Assembly (NCBI RefSeq): GCF_024713975.1
Contig: NC_091094.1
Coordinates: 8,293,001-8,357,000, forward strand
DNA length: 64,000 bases
Source: Paralichthys olivaceus
Lineage: Eukaryota; Chordata; Actinopteri; Pleuronectiformes; Paralichthyidae
Reading direction: 5' to 3'
Positions 34,772-46,800 of this stretch are shown piece by piece (positions within the stretch are counted from its first letter, which is position 1; every line of letters starts with the position of its first letter). Under the pieces are notes generated by a model. That model worked only from the letters and a program-made list of their open reading frames with translations, made no database searches and was not told the origin of the DNA. A program made the position numbers and the translations under genes.

Positions 34772-36648
34772 ATGGAGACACAGTTCATCTATGACCTTTT
34801 AGGGTAAGAAATACCAACGCTACACCAGGGTCATTTTAGACAATAATTATGACACATTTAATATATCTTTTCTACATTAATGTGTTCTTATCTGTATAAA
34901 TTCTACTTCTTTCAGGGAAAATGCTTGGTTGTACGTCAGCGCCACCTTTGCAGTGTTGTGGATTCTTGTGTGGCTGTACAGAGACAACCTGGAGATCGAC
35001 GAGATCAACGACAAGTACGTCTTTGTGAGCGGCTGCGACTCCGGGTTTGGAAACTTGCTGTGTAAGAAGCTCGATCGAAAAGGTTTCAGAGTGCTGGCCG
35101 GCTGTCTCACGGAGAAGGGAGCTGATGATCTGAGGAGGGTGACGGGCCCCTGTCTGAAGACTGTCCTCCTGGATGTGACCAATCAGGACAGCATCCAGAA
35201 AGCCATGGAGTTTACCAAGAAGGAGGTTGGGGATAAGGGTGAGAGAAGATTTGCTGTGAGATAACTCTTAATTAAAGGCACAACTCAACAAACATTTCCT
35301 CTTCCCCTCTTTGTCCTCCATTCCCCTTGTAGGACTGTGGGGTATCGTGAACAACGCTGGACGTGCACTGCCAATGGGCCCTTCAGAGTGGATGAGAGTG
35401 GAAGATTTCCACAGCACGTTGAAAGTCAACATGAACGGAGTGATCGGCATGACGATGACTTTCCTGCCCCTCATTAAAAAGGCTCGTGGACGCATCGTAA
35501 ATGTGGCGTCAGTGCTCGGCAGAGTGGCTGCAAACGGTGGAGGATACTGCATCTCCAAGTTTGCAGTGGAGTCTTTCTCCGACTGCCTCAGGTAAGAGTT
35601 ACAACCTGGTCCACAGATACTGCAGATTGGTTAAACACAGAGAAAGTATTTTGTGTCAAGTTCTCTACTCAGATATTTTACATATCACAAATAACATTAA
35701 ACATAATCTGGCAACCCAAACATTATTCATATTAATGACTTTTAACTGATCTTTAAGGTGGTGGTAAATTGATTAATAACTTATTTATCATTCATTTAAT
35801 GGTAATTTTCTTTTTTTAATGTATAGAATATGAACAAGTATCGTATATGTTAGTCTTCATGATATTTTCTGTATCCAGGAGAGATATAAACTACTTTGGA
35901 ATCAATGTGTGCATCATCGAGCCGGGGTTCTTTAAGACGGCTGTGACGAGCCTCGACCCCCTCGAGAGGGAGCTGCATCGCTTGTGGAACCAGCTCAGCC
36001 CTGAAGTACAAGCCAGCTACGGAGACAAGTACCTGGATAAGTGTAAGTACACACCAGGCCGCTGGTCAGTATTTCAGTGGACTGAAGGACCTCATATTGA
36101 CCTCGAATTGCACTCAATAGAACACATTCCTCTGCCAAGGTCCCAAAGTCCCCTACAGTCAATAAAGCTAGAGCAACACTCATAGATGTTTGTCCCTAAA
36201 TATGTTGGTTTCATGCATTATTCTCTGGCACATTGGTGAAAATGTGAAACATTCCTGGATCCACCCATTTGTCTGGATCTGCAAAAATGTAATGGGGTCT
36301 TACTCTGTCAGGCTCATTGTGCTATGTGAAAATGTCACATCACGTATCTCACTGAGTATAAAGTACATACATTTCAGGTGCACTGAAAATAAATGATTAG
36401 TTCTGTTCATGTGCTTGTTCTCGTCAGACATCAAGGTCCAGCGTTTGATCATGAATGCTATCTGCGACTCTGACCTCACCAAGGTGACCAGCTGCATGGA
36501 GCACGCTCTGACATGTGCTCACCCCCGCACCAGGTACAGCGCTGGCTGGGATGCCAAGCTTCTCTGGATCCCCCTCTCTTACATGCCTTCCTGCGTCATT
36601 GATATTGGACTGAAGCTGGTTCTGCCTCGTCCTGCAAAGAGCGTGTAA
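34772..36648 (+). CDS. rdh5: 11-cis retinol dehydrogenase-like SDR (RDH5-type), 332 aa
   Basis: Five exons: 34772-34803, 34916-35238, 35333-35591, 35879-36042 and 36428-36648 (TAA); 999 nt. It is a short-chain dehydrogenase of the RDH/RODH group, which oxidises retinols with NAD(P) at the endoplasmic reticulum. The large second exon has no in-frame ATG. The start was placed in a 32-nt exon ([10 protein letters not shown]) that joins in perfect phase. A hydrophobic anchor covers residues 14-32. The nucleotide-binding motif GCDSGFG is at 50-56, NNAG at 125-128, and the catalytic Ser178, Tyr190 and Lys194 are in VASVLGR and [16 protein letters not shown] and [16 protein letters not shown] match RDH5. 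Its position next to bloc1s1 supports rdh5 rather than another family member. A poly(A) signal follows at 36802-36807. Confidence 0.88.
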
Positions 36649-36801
36649 CTCGTCATGAGATCGATTCGAAGTTATCAGCCTTCATATAAACCGTGTCACT
36701 TTGATGAATTATATATATAATATATCTCCCTGTAAATGCGTGCGTGTGCAAAATCTGCTTGACACTTTTAGACAATGCAAAAGAAAGTAATGCAATTGTA
36801 C

Positions 36802-36807
36802 AATAAA
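36802..36807 (+). other. rdh5: rdh5 polyadenylation signal
   Basis: Canonical AATAAA 154 bases after the stop codon, followed by a GT-rich stretch. It gives a short 3'UTR that ends before the mobile element starting near 36868. Confidence 0.6.
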
Positions 36808-36867
36808 ATTTGCCGTATGAATATTTTGTCAAGTGTGTTTCCTCAATTGAATGAATTGTTTTTTTCT

Positions 36868-37120
36868 TTACCATAGAATGGGCCCTTTATATTTAAATAC
36901 TTTATATTTACATGGAGGGGGGGTCCTCTCTGTGGAGGCCGCCATGTTTTTTACTATCGTCTAATACGGGAAAACTAAAACCTTTTGAGTTTTCATGACA
37001 ACTGAAGTTCACCACAGGTTCTCTTTATGTTTGGAAAGGGAGGGTGAGATGAGGAGTGTTCAGCTGCAACATGCAACTTCACCTCTAGATGTCACTAAAT
37101 TCTACACACTGAACCTTTAA
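36868..37120 (+). mobile_element. TTAA-ended inverted-repeat element, family A, copy 3 (long)
   Basis: This is one of the longer copies. It has AATGGGCCCTTTATATTTAA at the left, CCGCCATGTTTTTTAC in the middle, then TTTTCATGACAACTGAAG, AGCTGCAACATGCAACTTC and the right end TACACACTGAACCTTTAA. It lies between rdh5 and gls2. Confidence 0.7.
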
Positions 37121-37554
37121 CTAGAATGAATACCAGAGAGTGCAAAACTCCGCCAAGGCCGAGCTGTCCCATAATGAAACCACTTTTCCAGATCTGCACC
37201 AAATTACACACACTCATAGACACCTGCCCGGTGTATCCTGTCAGTCTCTGATTCTCAGAGCAGGTTCAGCTGCTTTTATAAAACTCTCTTATCCAAATGT
37301 TTTGATTCTTATTTGAAATTGGGTGACTGAACGCTGAGTGGGGGGGGACACATGTGTGCTCTCCTCTGGTTTGCTGTTGACTGACAGCTGCAACATGAGG
37401 TGTTGCAGCTGTCACCCCCCCCACCCCACCGCCCCCGCCCCCTACCCCACTGCTGCTTTCAAGTGCACATCGTAAAATTGTCATTTGTTTTCAAAGCACT
37501 CTGCTAACTTGGTCATGTTAACCTTTTTTGTAACGCATATATATATATTAGATA

Positions 37555-37705
37555 ATGTCAGTGTTAAATCTAAATATATAATTGAAATCTAAATTTTAAA
37601 TGTTGAACAAAAAGTTAAATCTAGATATCAAATCGAAATATCAAATGGATGTTAAATGTCAAATCTAAAGTATTAAATTGAAATATAAAATCGAAATTTC
37701 ACTGT
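37555..37705. repeat. Degenerate A+T-rich short-period repeat
   Basis: Variants of AAATCTAAATAT and AAATCGAAATAT recur about every 10-12 bases over roughly 140 bases just upstream of the gls2 promoter elements. The units are not identical, so this is an old tandem repeat or low-complexity DNA. Confidence 0.5.
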
Positions 37706-37728
37706 CTCATGAACAGTCTTTAAATTTC

Positions 37729-37860
37729 TGACGTCACGTGAAGGCAGCAGAACTCCAGAGTCAGTGACCTGTGAGGAGCCGCAGATAAAAAGCTGCTTTA
37801 GAACCTGCTGTCTCCATTATCTGCTGTTCCACCGGACTGTAGCTGTGGTCGAGCCGCACC
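37729..37860 (+). promoter_or_regulatory. gls2: gls2 core promoter with fused CRE and E-box
   Basis: TGACGTCACGTG at 37729-37740 joins a perfect CRE (TGACGTCA) to a perfect CACGTG E-box that share two bases. An A-rich GATAAAAAG element near 37785 may act as a TATA-like site. The ATG follows about 120 bases downstream of the CRE. CREB/ATF and bHLH-ZIP (USF/MITF/MYC type) binding is inferred from the motif alone. Confidence 0.5.
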
Positions 37861-40800
37861 ATGTTGTGTGTGAGGCGGCTGCGTCTGCTCTCTAACTCCG
37901 TGCAACTCCTGAGGAACCCAGATGCGGCGAGGAAGACATTTAATATCCAGGCAGCAGCAGCAGCATGTTGTTGCCTGAGCTCCAGATCCTCAGCTGCTCA
38001 CATGGATCATCCTCTCAAAGTGTGAGTGTTTGGTGAAGAGCTGATCACCCGCCTGATGCTGTGGAGTTCCACACCTCCACTCTGCTGAAACACACAACAA
38101 CAAGGTTTACATTCAGGGAATAGTGTGCACACACATTTCTACAGATCCCCTCAGGTCCAGAAAGATTTCTCTTATCTTGCCTGCACTGGAAAAATAACTT
38201 CCTCGTGCAAGATGAATAACTTGTCTGCACTGGATAGATACCATACATTCATTTGTGTTTCCAACAACTTAGTTAATCAACCTTTATTTTTCACATGTCA
38301 TGCAATGTTGTCAACTAAATGTAGGACATTTTAAATGCTCCAACAGCCACTGTTTGCTTAGACTTGCCTGTTTTTTAGAATATTTTCATAAGCAAACACT
38401 AAAAACAGTTGACATTCCTCTTTTACAAGCTTACTTTTCTCTTTTCCAGGGATGTACAGTCACAGCCTCCCAGCTCTGGAGTGGACGACATGCTTTTCTA
38501 CGCCATCACAGAGGGAAAAGAGCAAGTTCCCATCTCGTTCTTTACCTCAGTAAGTAGATGAAGACATCCTATTTGTCCGCTACTTGTATCACAGCCTGCA
38601 AATGAATATGGCCGATTTGTCTCCACTTCATCAAACCGTATGAATAAAATGAAGCCTAAGTGTCTGTGATATGGGCGCCGCCATCTTGCGCTGGTGACAA
38701 GATGGTCATTATGACGTTTCACCCAGTTTTTGTAGCAATAAATAACAAATTAAAACAAGACATAGATAGAATAAACACAAAGAAACACCAATGTGATAAC
38801 AGCTACAGTACCTAATGTGACATAAACCATCACTGGACTTTGACTTTTTAGTTTGGCCCATCCCCCAAATGCTAACATGGAGGACCTATACTGCAGCCAG
38901 CCACCAGGGGGAGTTGTCATGTCGTCCATCTTTATATATAATCAGTGTTTAAAACTATAAAACTTCTACTGTTTCTATGGTTTTCGTTGCTGTTCGCAGG
39001 CCCTGAAGAGAACCGGCCTCCATCCGTCCGACCCTCGTTTAAAGGACTGCATGGAGAAGCTACGACACGCTGTGAAGGAATCTGCCGGTGAGGCCATGAT
39101 GGACAGAGACCTTTTCCACAGGTGAGACAGCAGCAGATTTGAATTCCTTCTATAGCTCCTGTCAAACACACACAGGCAGGTCAAAGACTTATGACTTAAA
39201 TTACCATGTGGTCTCTTAAAGCTCCAGTGTGTCAGAGTTTGGGTGAAAGGGATCAGAAATTGAATATAAAATAATCCTAGTGATGTTTTTCTCTCGTATG
39301 TTTCATCTAAATTGTAAAAATTGTTGTTTTCTTCTTTTCTTCTTGTTTGGAAGGGGAGGGCGAGGTGAGAGGTATTCAGCTGCAACATACAACGTAACCA
39401 CTAGATGTCACTAAATCCTACACACTGAACCTTTAACCAAAAACACAGACATGCCAACTCATACAAGATTTGAGATTTACAGCCTGTGTCTCAGGTGAAC
39501 AAATAGAAAACTACTGTGCTGTGATTAAGTCTCAGTCCTGTGGCTGCTGCAGAGACATTATATCTTCCGCTGACCCTGTTCACACCTGCTTCTAAAATAC
39601 ATTCTATATCTGGACACGTTATCTGGTGTAATGCATGGTGTAAATGCATCGGGATCTGACTGGGATTTTGGAAGTAGCCTGTCTCGCATTGTTTTGGATT
39701 TTAGGAAAGTGTAAACACAACCCCTACTATGTGTTGACATCACTGTAGCTCCAATGAGGCCACCTTGAATTACCACATGCAGGTTTTGCTCCAGGGAACA
39801 GACAGATCTCTACTGAAATGTATCTAAAAATATAAGGTGAAAATGCAAAATCAACACTGGATCATTATTATCTAGATATAGATCACACTTTAATGTCCGT
39901 TCTGGGGGGGTTATGTCCTGAGTAAACTTTACCTTCTCTACAAGAGGTGGGAAGTCATATCCCACAGATGAAATATGCTGTTTCTCAGTAGCCTGTGCTG
40001 TGGGTTTATTTCTGTTCCTCCTTTTTGGAGAAAATAAGTATTGATTTCCCATTTTCACATAAAGTGATGGATTAGAAATACAGCAGATAAACAACTCAAA
40101 CACAGGAACCCACGGTGCATCATTAATGAGAAACAGTGTCTGAACTCAGCGGATTCAGTCACAGAGCTGACGGAAAATATCCCCATAGCGTCCTCTGACT
40201 TTATTGCTTGTTTCTTAGAGCGTTGACTCACGACGCCGCCTCCGCAGAATTGACATGCATCTCGCCGCCAACTGTCTCATGCTGTTTTGTTTTCCATTTA
40301 CCAGCCAGGGAAGGCATGAGACCAAACTATTTTTAGTTTGACCTTCTCACAACAATCCATTGTAATGAAGGATTTGTTGTATCTGACTTGTGGCGTGATT
40401 GTCTCTCTGCTTGTTCCTCCCCCTGGTCCCTCTTTTATTTATTTCCTTTGTCCTCCCTGACTTTACCTCATGGATTAGAAGTAATTTGTGTCTGATTTAA
40501 ATATAAGATTAGATATGTGGAGGAAGTTAGAACCACAAAAGATGGAGAACACACGTATAATGTGATCAGTAGTCAAATGCAACACCTGATGCTCATGTGA
40601 CGTTTTCAGAGCTCAGTGTCTGAAATGTATTGATTTGATTCTGTTGTCATTTGATTAGTTCAGACTGTGGTGAGCCTTTACTAAAGTGCATGATGCTACA
40701 CAATGTGATTTTAAACCGAATCCACCCTCAATGTGAAGGTCTGGAAATATTTATCACTTAAATTCAGTCTTGCACAGTAATGTCGAGAACATGTGGCGAT

Positions 40801-43800
40801 ATTTGAGATCGTTTTATATTATTTCTAGGATATGTGATCTACCAGGTATTTGCTGTGAGATGGAATATATAATAAGGAACAAAAAAGTAATTAAGCATGG
40901 CAGTAAAAGCTAAGAGATATGTATAACACTGTTTCAAACTTAACCTGTGGAAAATCAATGTTATATTGTATGTAGCAGGACACGTCCACTGTATTTACCA
41001 TCATGCTGATGAAAGCATGTTGCTCAGGCTGATCGCTCTTGGCTGCTCTGCGCTCCCACTGAGAACGAGGATATTACATCGACTTACATTCATTTCCTGG
41101 AGACTTACCCTAAAACTTAACAATAACCACTTCTTACCCAACACTAACCTTACTGTAAACGTAACCTTAACCCGACCTCACCCGAAGTAAAACAAAGACC
41201 ACACACACAAACGTGTACTATATTATACTTTGTTATTGCAACAACAGAGAAGCTTTTTAAAGGTTCAGTTCCCTCACCTCACCGTCCACTTCCAAAGATG
41301 AACCTTCAGTTGTCATAAAAACTCAATCTGTTTGTTCAGTTTGAACTACTGTAAAAAAACATGGCGGACCTTGAGAGGGGAACAGCTCCTGATGTAAATA
41401 TAAAGTATTTAAATATGAAGAAAACATTATAGGATTATTTTATATTCAATTTCTGATCCCTTTCAATCTTACACACTGAACTTTTAACTCAACCCTGCAC
41501 TGTTGTTCTTCTTTCAGGTGCGCTGGTGGAAACATCGTCCTGCTGATCCAGGCCTTTAGGAAGAAATTCATCATCCCAGAGTTTGATGCATTTGCACAAA
41601 AAATAAATGAGATCTACAACAGAGTAGGACATCAAAGTGATGGGAAGGTGTGTTCTGTATCTGTTGTTTGTTTCTTTGGTCCTATTGAGGGGCCTCTGGC
41701 AGAAAATGCAAGAATCCTGACTGTGTCCCACTTTACTAACTTGTCCTTACTACGTCTTACTTCTACAAAATCTTTTTCTACTGACATCTTCGCTCCTGCC
41801 GTGACTTTAATTCTGACACTTGTTTCTAAATCTTAAATTGTCTGCTCTGATTGTTTCCCTTGTACATCCCAGGTTGCAGACTACATCCCCCAGCTCGCCA
41901 AATTCAGCCCAGAACTCTGGGGCGTGTCTCTGTGCACAGTGGACGGCCAGAGGTAGGAGTTACAGAATCATGCATGAAAAAATAATCTCACCACAAGGTT
42001 CATTCAGACAAAGATCAAGAGCAGGCGATCGTGTAAAACAATCTTCCTTTGTAGGTGGAAGTTCTCCTTTCGTCATTGAATTATATTTAAGTTTAAAATC
42101 AAAAGTTTTTTTTCTCCACGCTGGCTCAAAAATGTATATTGATTTGAATGATGCTGAGAATCTGTTTGTGTTATCACTTCATTTGCAAGAGAAAAAAAAG
42201 ACAAATAGAAACGAACTCAAACTCCTCCAGTGACGTGTTGTTGTGTCTGTGGTGTCACCGGATTGACTGAGTGTGATACGTTCAGATTCTTTGCCTCTTT
42301 ATTCATTTTCCTCCAGACACTCAGTGGGTGACACCAAGCAGCCGTTCTGCCTGCAGTCCTGTGTGAAGCCCCTGCAGTACGCCATCGCCGTCCACGAGGC
42401 GGGAACGGACAAGGTTCACCAATACGTCGGCATGGAGCCCAGCGGATTCAAGTTCAACATGCTCTCACTTGATGATGAAGGTACGTGAGGCCTCTTCACT
42501 GTGCAGCTGGATCACAGACCTCGTCCAAAAATGGACGTCAGGAGACATGATGTTTATGTTCTCAGTCTGTTGTTTCAAGTCTTCGTCAGTTCTTCAGGTC
42601 CCATTTTGACTCAAATAGACCATAAAGCACCATTTGCATTTGATATCGTGCTCGACAGCTTCACCATCCAATGGGAGCAGGTCACAAGTCCAACATTTCA
42701 TAGACATGAACAGACAACTGTTTCAGAATAAAAACATTGATTGAATAATGGAAAAAAGCTACTGAATAAAATTTAACACAATAGACTGCTGCGGGCCTTC
42801 AGAAAATACTAGACATAATGTGATTCATTCTTTTTTAATGTGTTGTTTGGTTCAGTACATGTTTCATACACACACCACACAACACACATAACATAACACA
42901 CATCAGCTCCCTTCACAATAGAATGAATTGTTCTGTGGAAAGCAAACTCCCATGTTCCACAGCTGTTATTTACCCCCGAACTCCTCATCAACACCGGACC
43001 TTATCTTGTCGTCCTCTCCTGCAGATAAGCCCCACAACCCAATGGTGAACGCTGGAGCCATAGTGATCAGCTCTCTTATCAAGGTAAACACGCAGACATG
43101 TGCAGGGCGCTGTGTGAAAGTTGAATCAGCGCAGTAAATCACTCTCCCTCCAGTAAAAGTCCCCGACATGAATGGATGTCATTCAGCCAGTTACAAATAT
43201 CACTTCATAGCGTCCTCATGGAATCATATGAAATATTTGGCACGTTCAAGATTTGTGTTACAGATTCAAACCAGAAGAACTGGGATGAGATTCATCTTTT
43301 CTTTCTTATGGTCGATTCCTGTTTTGTGAAATTCCTCTTGTACCTGGACTCTGTTTTATCATCTCCTCTGTTTTCCCTCTCACTGCACCAGCTGATAGAA
43401 GGATGTTGAACTGTTCAATCACTGATGCGTTCATGTTTTGTTTCACACTTTCAGCCTTCTTCAAATAAGGCGGAGAAGTTTGACTATGTGAGTATTGTGC
43501 ATCACATTTTCCTCTTTGTTAAAACCATGACTTTCAAACTGTGGCATAATTATTGTGCTGTTCTTAGAGATGCAGCAGTTAACATGAAACTCTTCTATTT
43601 GCTGAGGTTATGGAGTTTGTGAAGAAGATGACTGGCCAAGAATATGTTGGATTCAGCAACGCCACGTGAGTGCACTGTCAATAATTTAGAGATAATGTAT
43701 TGTTTAAATATCTTTAACACACCTAACTTCCAGGACCGTGCCTTGGCAGATTGCCTGTCCGCCGCCCCAGTGCATTATTGATGTTTCAGTATCGACCCCT

Positions 43801-46800
43801 TCTGCTCGTTCGCTCAGGTTCCAGTCAGAAAAGGAAACGGGCGACAGAAATTTTGCCATCGGATACTACATGAAAGAGAAGAAGGTCAGTCACAGGACGT
43901 TTTCTTGCTGCAGTAAATTCGGTGGGATTATGAATTATTAGTTTCCATTCCGTTCTGTTGCATCTGTTTTCAGGTTCCAGTTGATTCATGAAATAAGGCC
44001 GCAGCAAAATATTTTATTATTGATCGATCAATAAAAAAAACTGAAAGCCTGAAAAACGATCGAACGCCACAGTGACATCTTTCACTGTCTCTGAATATAT
44101 TAAGTTTACATTGATAGAATGGAGAAAAGCAGAAAATCTTCTCACAGGAGAAACTGAAGCCAGAGAACATTTGGCTTTTTGCAAGAAAACATGACCTAAA
44201 TGATTATTTAAATGATTAATGATGATTAATTAATTGCATGTAAATATGCAATGGCAATATAATAAGGTCATATTTTGAAATGCTAGACATCATTGTTTTG
44301 TGTTGAAATATATTATGTGTATGTATATATAATATATTTCTGATATTGCTATATTATATTTCTTTTCAGATTTCTTCTTTTGATTTCTAAGCCCAATTAT
44401 CTGTAGCGACAGAATACAACAAAATCTTTTCTAAAATATTATTTTTGCTTGTTTCCAGTTTAATATTAAAAATCAATATTTCACCCAGTGTTGTTGCCAT
44501 CATCAGTTTCCGCCTGTGCAGCTTCTCCATACGTATCCCATTACCCTCACATGCATCAACACTTTTTCCTGTGTGACCTTTTGACCCTGGGAGCTGTGTT
44601 GTAGAAGGTATCCCAAAAAATACTTTTATTACTTGAGGGGCCAGAATAAGACAGAGCTTCATAAACTGGTTTAGATATTCTTGATTTTCTTGTAGTATGT
44701 TATTCTGTCAGTCAAATAATCATGGTGATCATATTTCATTCAACAGTGTTTTCCACCTGGAGCAGATATGATTGACGCCCTAGATTTCTACTTCCAGGTA
44801 AATGTCATGAATAGAACATTTCATTTAACAATCTTTAGTTTAAATGAAAAGAATTTCCAACATAAACTGTTTCTGCTCTCAGCTCTGCTCCATCGAGGTG
44901 ACGTGTGAATCAGGAAGTGTCATGGCTGCCACTCTGGCCAACGGGGGAATTTGTCCGATCACAGGAAAGCATGTCCTGAGCGCCGAGGCTGTGAGAAATA
45001 CTCTGAGTCTCATGCACTCCTGTGGCATGTATGACTTCTCTGGCCAGATGGCGTTTCACGTGAGTAACCAAGAAGGTGCCACACCACCGCTCTTACACAA
45101 ATCAATGCCATTATCACCCTGAAGGAAAAACCTGATCAGCGCCATGTCCTCATCCCTCAGGTGGGCTTACCGGCCAAGTCTGGCGTGTCTGGTGCAATCC
45201 TGCTGGTGATCCCCAACGTCATGGGAGTGATGTGTTGGTCTCCTCCACTGGACAGAGTGGGCAACAGCGTCCGGGGAATAAACTTCTGTCAGGCAAGAGC
45301 AAGACACAGAGTCCGCCTGTAGATTCTCTGCGTTTACACGGTTTCTAATAAAGAGGTTATGAGCTCAAACTATAAATATCGTCAAGATGTTAAAAATTCA
45401 GTGGAATACATCACGGTGACTGGGCAGCAGCCGTTAGCTGTTCATGCCTGTTTCATGCATTGTTTTGTTCCTCTTCCTTAAATGGCCAAGTTGAGCTGAA
45501 GCGTGACTGAAGCGTGACGTTCACTGCTGTGGGTGAGAGGGATGTCAGGCTGAGATGAATTTAAAAGTGTAATTAAAAAGCACACAAGAAAGTGCAGGAC
45601 AAACAATACTTATAATTATAATAATAATTATAATAATATTGAAATAGTCCAATATTCTAGTCTATTCGTCCAAGTGACATTGTAGGTTGAATTTTTCACT
45701 TGTATATTCAGTTGAACTCTCAGTGTTCATCACATTTTCTTGTCTCCAGAAGCATTTTCTTTTAAACTCAATAAAAACTCGATCTTTTCCTCAGGAGCTC
45801 GTGTCGCTCTTTAATTTCCACAACTACGACAACTTGCGGCACTTTGTGAAGAAGCAGGACCCTCGCAGGCAGGACGGGGAGGACCGGGTGAGCTGCTTCA
45901 TCAGTTTGTTGATTCTTAGATTCAATATTTTCCGTTCTTTCTTTATGTTTCTCTTGTGTGTTTACAGAACAAGTCTGTTTTCAACCTGATGTTCGCTGCA
46001 TACAGTGGAGACGTGTCCGCCCTGAGAAGGTACAGTTCAGACCTGTTTGTCTTATGTGATAGATGAGCTTGTACTGTTGCATATACAAATGTTGCACAGA
46101 GATATTTTAATGTTAAGAATATTTTTGTATTTAAAATGTAAATATCTGTATTCATCTCTGTCTGGTTTGTCTTAGAAGATATTTTATAATTCCTCATACT
46201 GCTGGTTGATTAGCTCAAATATAAAAGCAAAGCTAATTTATGCTAAAATGTGCATATCTATATATAAACATATCTGAACTGTTCTTTTGTTTACTTCAGG
46301 TTTGCTCTCTCGTCCATGGACATGGATCTAAAAGACTATGACTCTCGAACAGCTCTACATGTGGCTGCAGCAGAGGGTGAGACCCGCATGTTCTGTGTCA
46401 TCTGTGCTTCTTTAATTTCAGTTTAATGAAAGAGCATCGCCAGCTCCAGAGGTAAAATACAACATACGAAACATTTCTGTAACCAGAAATAAACGTTCTC
46501 ACACAAACATTAAAATTAAAACAGATGATAACACTTCATTTGGAATAAAATATTTACTTGTAATATTGAAAAAGTATGAATAAAAGTAAGAGACAAATGT
46601 GACCAAATAATCACAGCTTGAACTGTGAAAATAAAGTGTTTTTACGTATAAAATTCAAACACAAATGCTTTTCTGCGTTCTATTTTCTGTTAAATAAACG
46701 TTTTCATATCGGTTACCATAAACTATAAAATGATATTTCTCAGAAAGGCTCATATCGGCCAACTCATAATCAATCAGGCTTCAATCAACACTGAAATTAG

